From contig JAWWNJ010000044.1 in NCBI GenBank assembly GCA_037176885.1, positions 558,001-622,000 of the forward strand: a DNA stretch of 64,000 nucleotides, in the 5' to 3' direction. Each line of letters begins with the position of its first letter. Positions within the stretch are counted from its first letter, which is position 1. Source of the DNA: Favolaschia claudopus (Eukaryota; Basidiomycota; Agaricomycetes; Agaricales; Mycenaceae). This document shows, piece after piece, positions 58,503 to 64,000 of this stretch. The notes beneath the pieces are model-generated. The model did not search any database, was not told the origin of the DNA, and was given only the letters and a program-made list of their open reading frames with translations. Both the position numbers and the translations under genes were made by a program.

Positions 58503-59057
58503 CGTCGTGGTTGAGAGCAGAATTCCGACGCGATGTTTGGCCAGTAAACAAACCTAAGGTTAGGGTTACGGTCTTGCTCCTCGTCTACAACATGCACAAA
58601 AGCGATACGGATGCCTCGTTTTTTGAAATGTTCCTTCGCCACTGCTGCTACTGAACTTTGGGCTTCGCAGGACTGCCCGAAACTGCAAGAAAAAACCTTG
58701 CTTGAATCATAATTAATGGCCACTCGGACCTAGGATACTTTTTGTTCGCTCCGCCCTAATTTCTCTGGTGGTATTAATGGGACATCCTATTTTCAATTGT
58801 GCGATTAAGATGCTGGCTACTTCGAACCCAAGAACTAGCTCAGTGTTCATTGAATACCGTGACAACTTCGAAACATCTTGTCGACGGATTCCGACCTCGA
58901 TCCACGATTGGAAGGTATCGAATCGAGTGTCTATCGCCGAGTTCGTCCGTCTGCTCAAGGCGCTGTAACCGAGCTTTTTATTTCGTGTGCCACTTATATC
59001 CGGACCTCAGCCAGTTCACCCTCCAAACGCTGGCAGGCAGGCCCAGGATCTTGCAGA
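58503..59057. promoter_or_regulatory. Divergent promoter of the PWWP-like and cystathionine gamma-synthase genes
   Basis: 555 bp between two start codons facing away. No TATA box near either ATG. A copy of AACCTAAGGTTAGGGTTACGG lies near 58551; one TTAGGG unit resembles telomere repeats but is not tandem. Confidence 0.35.
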
Positions 59058-59721
59058 ATGACCTCTAAAAGAATGACCACCGAGCTCGGGCACTCGGCTC
59101 CTCCAGGAGGTCCTCATGCCATAACAACGCATCTCCCTGGTTGGGACACGACAAATGCGTTTGTCAATGGCGAAGAATCGTTGCTCCGCAAACTCAAATC
59201 CTCATATCCACGCATCACGCCTTTTGGCGTGGTTGATGAGGTCCTGCTCGCAAATCTTGATATATATTCACCTCGCACTCACATTGAATGCTTTGCAGCT
59301 CATCTCGTTCATCTGCCAAGAAATCGGCTTTTCCCCGACCCATAGATGTTTCCCGTTTCTTCATCCGACCAGCTTTTCCGTGGCCCAAACTTTCGCCCTT
59401 TCCCCCAATCGCAAAGGCGATGATCTCGGACCCGCCGACCTGGTCTTCAAGATCGTCGACATCTATGGGGTTCGCCTCTATTGTGTTGGGTATCCGCCTG
59501 CCAAACTGGCGGGCATCAATGGTATTTGGCAACTCCACGGTGTCGGCGTCAGTACACGATTGGCCGAACATCTCCTGAAACACACGGACACAACGGTTGA
59601 AGTACCTTTCGATGTTGGACAGCTTCCTCCCCCGACCTACTTACCGGAAACCTGCGCTCACGAGCAACTACGAGACCGCATCTCAAGCCTACTCAACCGT
59701 GCTTCTGTGGCAGCTAAAATT

Positions 59722-61781
59722 TATGGCAACGATTAGCGTTCTGCTCTGTTTTCGACCCATGTTTAGCGTTCTGCTCTCTGATCCGCTGATTTCATCTGAT
59801 GAAGGTAACGTTCCGCAACCCAAGGACCCCAAGAACTCCGCTCAACATTGTGAACAACAGAGATAAGCATCATAGCAATCGGGACTGCCGACGACGTATT
59901 CCCTGGTTATCGTCGACCTTCTCACTCACCTCAAGCTCTTTCTCCACCCCGCTTTCATGGCTCTTTGCTGTTAGTTACCGCGTTGTTGAACTACCCACCG
60001 GCCTCATTACTTATATGAACTTCCTTTTTTGGAACTCACGTGCTGTTTCTCTGACGCGTCTCCACAGGACCGGTGATAATGCCCTCAGAGGTTGGCGACA
60101 AAAGTTCGGACAAAATTTTGGAAAAACTTTCGCAAAAATTCTCGAAAAATGACCGCCTTGCGAAATAACTCGTTTTGGCCGGTTCAGAAACCGTGGGAAC
60201 AAAAAATTAGTTCGGACAAAATGTTCTCGAGGGCCGATTTTCTGTCGCCAACCTTTGATAGCATAATCATCGGTCCTGTCTCCACCTAATGAATCAACGC
60301 GTTCCTGCATGTTTCGACGCGTCTGGGACCCCCGTTACGCGTCAAATACCTCTGATAACTCAAGGCATGTCTTTCTATCTTTTAAACCACGACTTCTAAC
60401 CCGTAAAGCCTCGCCTAGAATGTCTGCCTGCTGTCTTCCATTCTTGAGTGCCAACCCTTTGTGTCATTCGTGACTCGGTACATATCACACAGTTTTCCTT
60501 TCAAGTCGATTTCCAACCTGCTTGAGTACCGACCAAATCTCTGACAGAGTCCGATATTGTTGCCTCAACACCTCCAGCAGCCAAGATGTCAGAAGTGAAA
60601 AGGCAGAACAATGTGCTGAGTTTGAGGATAAGCAACTCATTGAAGAGGAGATAGACCGGTACGAGGCCGAGGGAATACTTAACAAGGGAAATCTGAATTC
60701 AAAGATCCTCGCCTCGTTCAATTTTGGCAGGTGTGTTGAGCATGTTTCATCATTCACTGCTTACTATGTAGGGCGGTGAATTTATATTTCCGATCCACCC
60801 ACATATCCTCCTCATCCAAGCCTCTGCTGTCCTTTGTGAATGAGTATTCTTGTCAAGCAAGAAAACAGACGACTTACTTGACTTACTCCAATAATACAGT
60901 AAGTACAGTATGTTGTCCACCTTCATAGAAATGCGAATTAATTTATCGCAGATGCAAAACAGTTTCGCGAAGGTTGGGTTGCAACACCAGAGGAGCTCTG
61001 AGTAATCTGATGTCAATCCTGTGGTGCTGGATAAACTGCTAGCGAGACAGGTAATGTACGACCAATTGTCGAGCTTCTGAACTCGTCTTGGAAGGGATGG
61101 GACAATAGTTGTTTTTCGGAGGAATCAAACTCATTGTGTTGATTTTGTTTTAGACATAAGAATCTCAAGTCCATACACCCCATTGTATGGTCTACAATTC
61201 CTTTATCTAGTTCCTTGCTACCCGTTTGCCCTTACCTGAAGTGTATGAAGGCTCAGAGTGACGACGAAAGCAGGCTACCGGAAGATACAATGTGAGAACT
61301 TCAAGGTAAGTATCATATAAATTTTCTTTTCTCTAAAAATGATCTCGAGGCTCCTTGAGTGAAGATTGTGGAGCCTGGGGCAATTTGACGCATCAGCGCC
61401 TCCAACTTTCTTCACCTCACTTGGGCTGAGTTGGTTCGACGTGTATTGCCTTTTTTGGTTACTTCAAATTGATGTCATTGCAACATCAAAAACCATAATT
61501 TTGCGTCGGATATTTACACCGAGCCTGCCGATACTTGTAAGGAGCTAAGCAGCATCAGCTATACGCTATATCCCTCCCATATCCTCCCACTCAAATCACG
61601 AAGTGTCCCCCACATAGTACGCACCGGACATCATGGTTGAGGAACACTAGGGAACACTGTGACCGTGACCTTGGGAGGTCCTTGGGGTCCTCAAACAGCC
61701 TCACGTTACCGAAATCACACGGCATCCTCGGATCAGTGAATAAGTTCTGCTTGGCAGAGCAGAACGCTAATCGTTGCCATA
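59722..61781. mobile_element. 2,060-bp non-autonomous DNA transposon inside the cystathionine gamma-synthase gene
   Basis: Left end TATGGCAACGATTAGCGTTC and onward (27 bp) is repeated exactly in reverse complement at the right end (61755-61781). It is flanked by the direct repeat AAAATT at 59716-59721 and 61782-61787, a 6-bp target duplication. A second copy of the inner part of the repeat, TTAGCGTTCTGCTCT, occurs at 59733 and again at 59763, 30 bp apart, a likely transposase-binding array. No transposase is recognised. A plus-strand frame at 60522-60779 (KQLIEEEIDRYEAEGILNKG) looks protein-like but is short and starts without ATG. TAT...ATA ends with a 6-bp duplication fit my memory of the IS3EU group; that class is tentative. 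It carries a nested element at 60066-60277. Confidence 0.88.
60066..60277. mobile_element. 212-bp nested MITE with 8-bp target duplication
   Basis: Left end AGGACCGGTGATAATGCCCT is matched in inverse at the right end with a few differences; the shared inner block is AGGTTGGCGACA. The inverted repeat is about 38 bp. Direct repeats GTCTCCAC at 60058-60065 and 60278-60285 mark the target site. The interior has a second fold (AGTTCGGACAAAATTTTG near 60104 against AGTTCGGACAAAATGTTC near 60209, as direct copies). No coding capacity. The 8-bp duplication suggests a hAT-type origin. Confidence 0.8.
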
Positions 61782-62871
61782 AAAATTGGTATGAAGAGCG
61801 AAAACATCTACCTCTACCCCACAGGCATGGCGGCCATCTACAGAATGCACCAGGCCGCTATGCGAGTACGTCGAGGACCGGTAGTGGGTTTGGGTGCACT
61901 ATTTGCTCACACGTACCATATGTTCCGCGAAGCTCCAGAAGGGTTCAAACACTTTGGTCCCTGTGATGCTCAAAGTGGTGTGATGGACAAATTGGAGGCC
62001 TACATCCAGACGCAAGAGGTAGTCAGTTGCGTCTTCCTCGAGTTCCCCTCCAATCCTTTGTTGGTCAGCGTCGACCTGAAAAGGTTACGAAACTTGGTGA
62101 GACGAGTGTTCTTCTCCACCTACATGAGTGCTGACGAGTGCTATACAGGCCGACCAATACGGTTTCCTCATCTTTGTCGACAACACTATCAGCGGTCTTT
62201 CCAACGTTGACCTTCTCCCAGTCGCCGACATCATCATGGTTTCACTGACCAAGTCCTTCAGCGGCTACGCCAACGTCATGGGTGGAACTGCGATTCTCAA
62301 CCCGTCCCTCCCCTTCTACTCCGCCCTCAAAGATGTCTGCCGAGACAGCTTCCAGAACGAAATCTTCGTAGGCGACGTCGAACAGCTCCTCGCCAACAGC
62401 GCCGATTACCTCCCCCGCAGCATCATCCTCGACCGCAACGCCAAAGCGATCACGGACCTCTTACAAACGCATATACATCCGGGCTCAGCGGTGACCAAGG
62501 TTCTCTACCCCTCTCTCTCCGACACAGCCGCGAACTACGAGGCTTTCATGCGGCCCGCGACGGAAGGATTCGTCCCCGGGTACGGCGGCCTTCTTAGCGT
62601 CGATTTCGCCTCGCTGGAGGCTGCGCGCGCGTTCTACGATCATCTCGACGTACACAAGAGTCCACATCTTGGTGCGCACTTGACGCTCGCGCTTAACACC
62701 AATCAATTCATATTGAGCAAGGATGAGGAGGATTTTCGGTATCATGAACGGTATGGGCAGAAACTGGAGCAGGTGAGGATTGCGGCTGGGCTGGAGGAGG
62801 TGGAGGAATTGACGGAAGTGGTCGAGGAGGCGTTGCGGCATGCCGAGCAAGAGATGGGGAGACAGTCTTGA

Positions 62872-63235
62872 AAAATCTTTCGAGTTGCGCCGGCACATAA
62901 ATAGCGAGTCATGGTGGAGTCATGGTACAAGCTTGTTTTGTGATACACTTGACCGAGATATGAGTACGCTGCCTTCACAGATTCCGCATGGTGCGGTGCA
63001 ACCATCATCTCAACGCAGAGCATGCAGGTGAGCATCCGACAAACGCTGCAAATTCAAAGAGGTCGGCAGCGCAAGGCGATAAAAATTCATCCTCGGAACG
63101 GCAAAGCAAGAATAATTCTGCTACCCAGGTAAGGCGATCTAGAATTCGACACTCCAGGGCCAACTATGCTAGAGGACAGTGCAATGTCAAGCAGTCAAAA
63201 ACATTATTTCAATAGACCCCACTCGTTTCTCTCCA
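62872..63235. other. Convergent 3' flanks, no gene seen
   Basis: 364 bp between the end of the cystathionine gamma-synthase gene and the end of the F-box-like gene on the other strand. Nothing recognised. Confidence 0.35.
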
Positions 63236-64000
63236 CTATCCTCCATGAACCATCTCGGCGGCGGTGTTCCCATAGCACAAACTCATCCCCTCTGCTCGCA
63301 GTCCACCAAGCTCAGCGCTAATGGCTTCGAAAAATCGGGGATCCCTCTGTTTCACAATCCAAAAATGACGCAATCTAGTAACATCAACGGCATCCCACCT
63401 CCAACGAAGCATATTGGCGAGGGTGTGCGGGTCCAAGCGGGCATAGTTTGAAATATGACAATGCAAGGTCTCCAATTTAGGAAGGAAACTGGTGGCCGCA
63501 AACCGAACAAAGAGTGGGCTGAGATCGACGTTGTGTGAAAACTTGAGACGTAGCTGCATAAGTGAAGGCACTGCTTTCAGGCATGCTATCAATGTAGCGT
63601 CGGAAGCGGGAACGAGACAAAGCTCGAGGGATTGTAGCTGTACGGCGGACCGTGATTGCCAGGAGAAGAAAGGTGCCATATCCGCGGTATGGGGTTCAGA
63701 AGGATCATGTCGGAGAATGAGGTGTTTTAAGGCGGGGGTTTTCAGGTGACCAAGGACGGACAAGGGCGTAGCTTGGGTGGGGGTAGGATACGGTTCGTCT
63801 TCATCTAGTGGAGACGCATCAATGGACAAGGCCTCGAGGTGATCGAGCGTTGCGACGGAAGTGGAGACTGCGTCCACATCGTCAATCCAAATTCTGAATG
63901 TTCCTTGGACGAGATTGACTGCACGATCGAGAACATGAAAACAAGAGGAGAGAGTGGCTTGGCGTGTTTCAAAGGTGGTTATTTGTGCCCAGGGGAAACC
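63236..64000 (-). CDS. C-terminal part of an F-box/LRR-like protein (runs off the right edge)
   Basis: The minus-strand frame is open from the right edge to the stop at 63236, about 254 residues. It starts in view with FPWAQITTFETRQATLSSCF and VLDRAVNLVQGTF, then has the repeat-like blocks TLDHLEALSID, LKTPALKHLILR, AVQLQSLELCLVPASDATLI, CLKAVPSLMQLRLKF, FLPKLETLHCHI and LANMLRWRWDAV, ending AAEMVHGG. This is the usual leucine-rich tail of agaric F-box proteins; the F-box itself would lie beyond 64000. A decayed copy of this tail lies at 55533-55890 on the other strand. Confidence 0.72.
   Translation of the reverse strand, partial: GFPWAQITTFETRQATLSSCFHVLDRAVNLVQGTFRIWIDDVDAVSTSVATLDHLEALSIDASPLDEDEPYPTPTQATPLSVLGHLKTPALKHLILRHDPSEPHTADMAPFFSWQSRSAVQLQSLELCLVPASDATLIACLKAVPSLMQLRLKFSHNVDLSPLFVRFAATSFLPKLETLHCHISNYARLDPHTLANMLRWRWDAVDVTRLRHFWIVKQRDPRFFEAISAELGGLRAEGMSLCYGNTAAEMVHGG

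Larger units (their letters stand above)
59058..62871 (+). pseudogene. STR2: Cystathionine gamma-synthase gene split by a transposon
   Basis: PLP enzyme joining cysteine to an activated homoserine to form cystathionine for methionine. Coding pieces: 59058-59240, 59299-59721, then 61788-62096 and 62149-62871 (545 aa in total if the insertion is removed). The 5' half has GHSAPPGGPHAITTHLPGWD, SSYPRITPFGVVDELI, ADLVFKIVDIYGVRLYCVGY and GVWQ-like GIWQLHGVGVSTRLAEHLL. The 3' half has NIYLYPTGMAAIYRMH, FLEFPSNPLL, FLIFVDNTISG and the PLP-lysine stretch SLTKSFSGYANVMGG. Between them sits a 2,060-bp element; reading into it meets a stop after three codons past the left target copy. The coding halves show no other damage, so the insertion is recent. 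Unless the element is excised or spliced, this copy cannot make the enzyme. Confidence 0.9.

Noticed and set aside
58551..58572. TTAGGG-like unit that might mark an interstitial telomere repeat
   Set aside because: Only one full unit is present with one partial neighbour; no tandem array.
60522..60779. Short frame inside the 2-kb transposon as a possible transposase remnant
   Set aside because: It begins without ATG, is only about 85 codons and shows none of the DDE-type motifs; kept only as a remark under the element.

Overview
The window looks like nuclear DNA of a mushroom-forming basidiomycete (Agaricomycetes). Nearly every gene is cut by several GT-AG introns of about 45-70 nt, and exons as short as 10-21 bp occur. 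The gene families are typical of that group: an expanded F-box repertoire, a tandem pair of proteins starting MGQYW, a NoxA NADPH oxidase, an SNG1-like DUF3533 protein, and small proline- and serine-rich membrane proteins. No rRNA, tRNA, CRISPR array or bacterial-style operon was seen.

Layout. 1-391 is the 3' end of an unknown gene. 1751-3352 is a Cdc4/Fbw7-like F-box WD40 protein. 4560-7109 is a tandem duplication of an F-box gene on the minus strand. 7600-15534 holds two related secreted proteins in opposite orientation, with a proline-rich protein and a frame-broken arylsulfatase between them. 18630-20434 is a head-to-head pair: D-aminoacyl-tRNA deacylase and a PPIL1-type cyclophilin. 20435-26373 is gene-poor and carries decayed, possibly F-box-like fragments. 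26374-29746 is a Zn2Cys6 transcription factor. 30235-32020 is the SNG1-like protein with a GC-AG intron. 32360-33105 is a 746-bp MITE-like element. 35770-41304 holds three membrane-protein genes. 41963-43051 is an omega-like GST. 43388-47289 holds two F-box proteins. 48529-50860 is NoxA. 51341-58502 holds HEL2, an HNH-domain protein, an F-box relic and a PWWP/Tudor-like nuclear protein. 59058-62871 is a cystathionine gamma-synthase gene split by a transposon. 63236-64000 is a partial F-box/LRR-like gene that is related to the relic at 55.5-55.9 kb.

The most striking structure is the cystathionine gamma-synthase locus. A 2,060-bp element with 27-bp perfect terminal inverted repeats and a 6-bp target duplication (AAAATT) sits in the coding sequence. 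Taking away the element and one target copy leaves the two halves exactly in frame. A 212-bp second element, with its own 8-bp target duplication, is nested inside the first. With the 746-bp element at 32.4-33.1 kb (24-bp inverted repeats, 9-bp target duplication), this makes three non-autonomous DNA-transposon-like insertions whose ends can be defined to the base from the sequence alone.

All exon boundaries were inferred by hand from splice consensus, reading phase and remembered family similarity. No alignment or transcript data were available.
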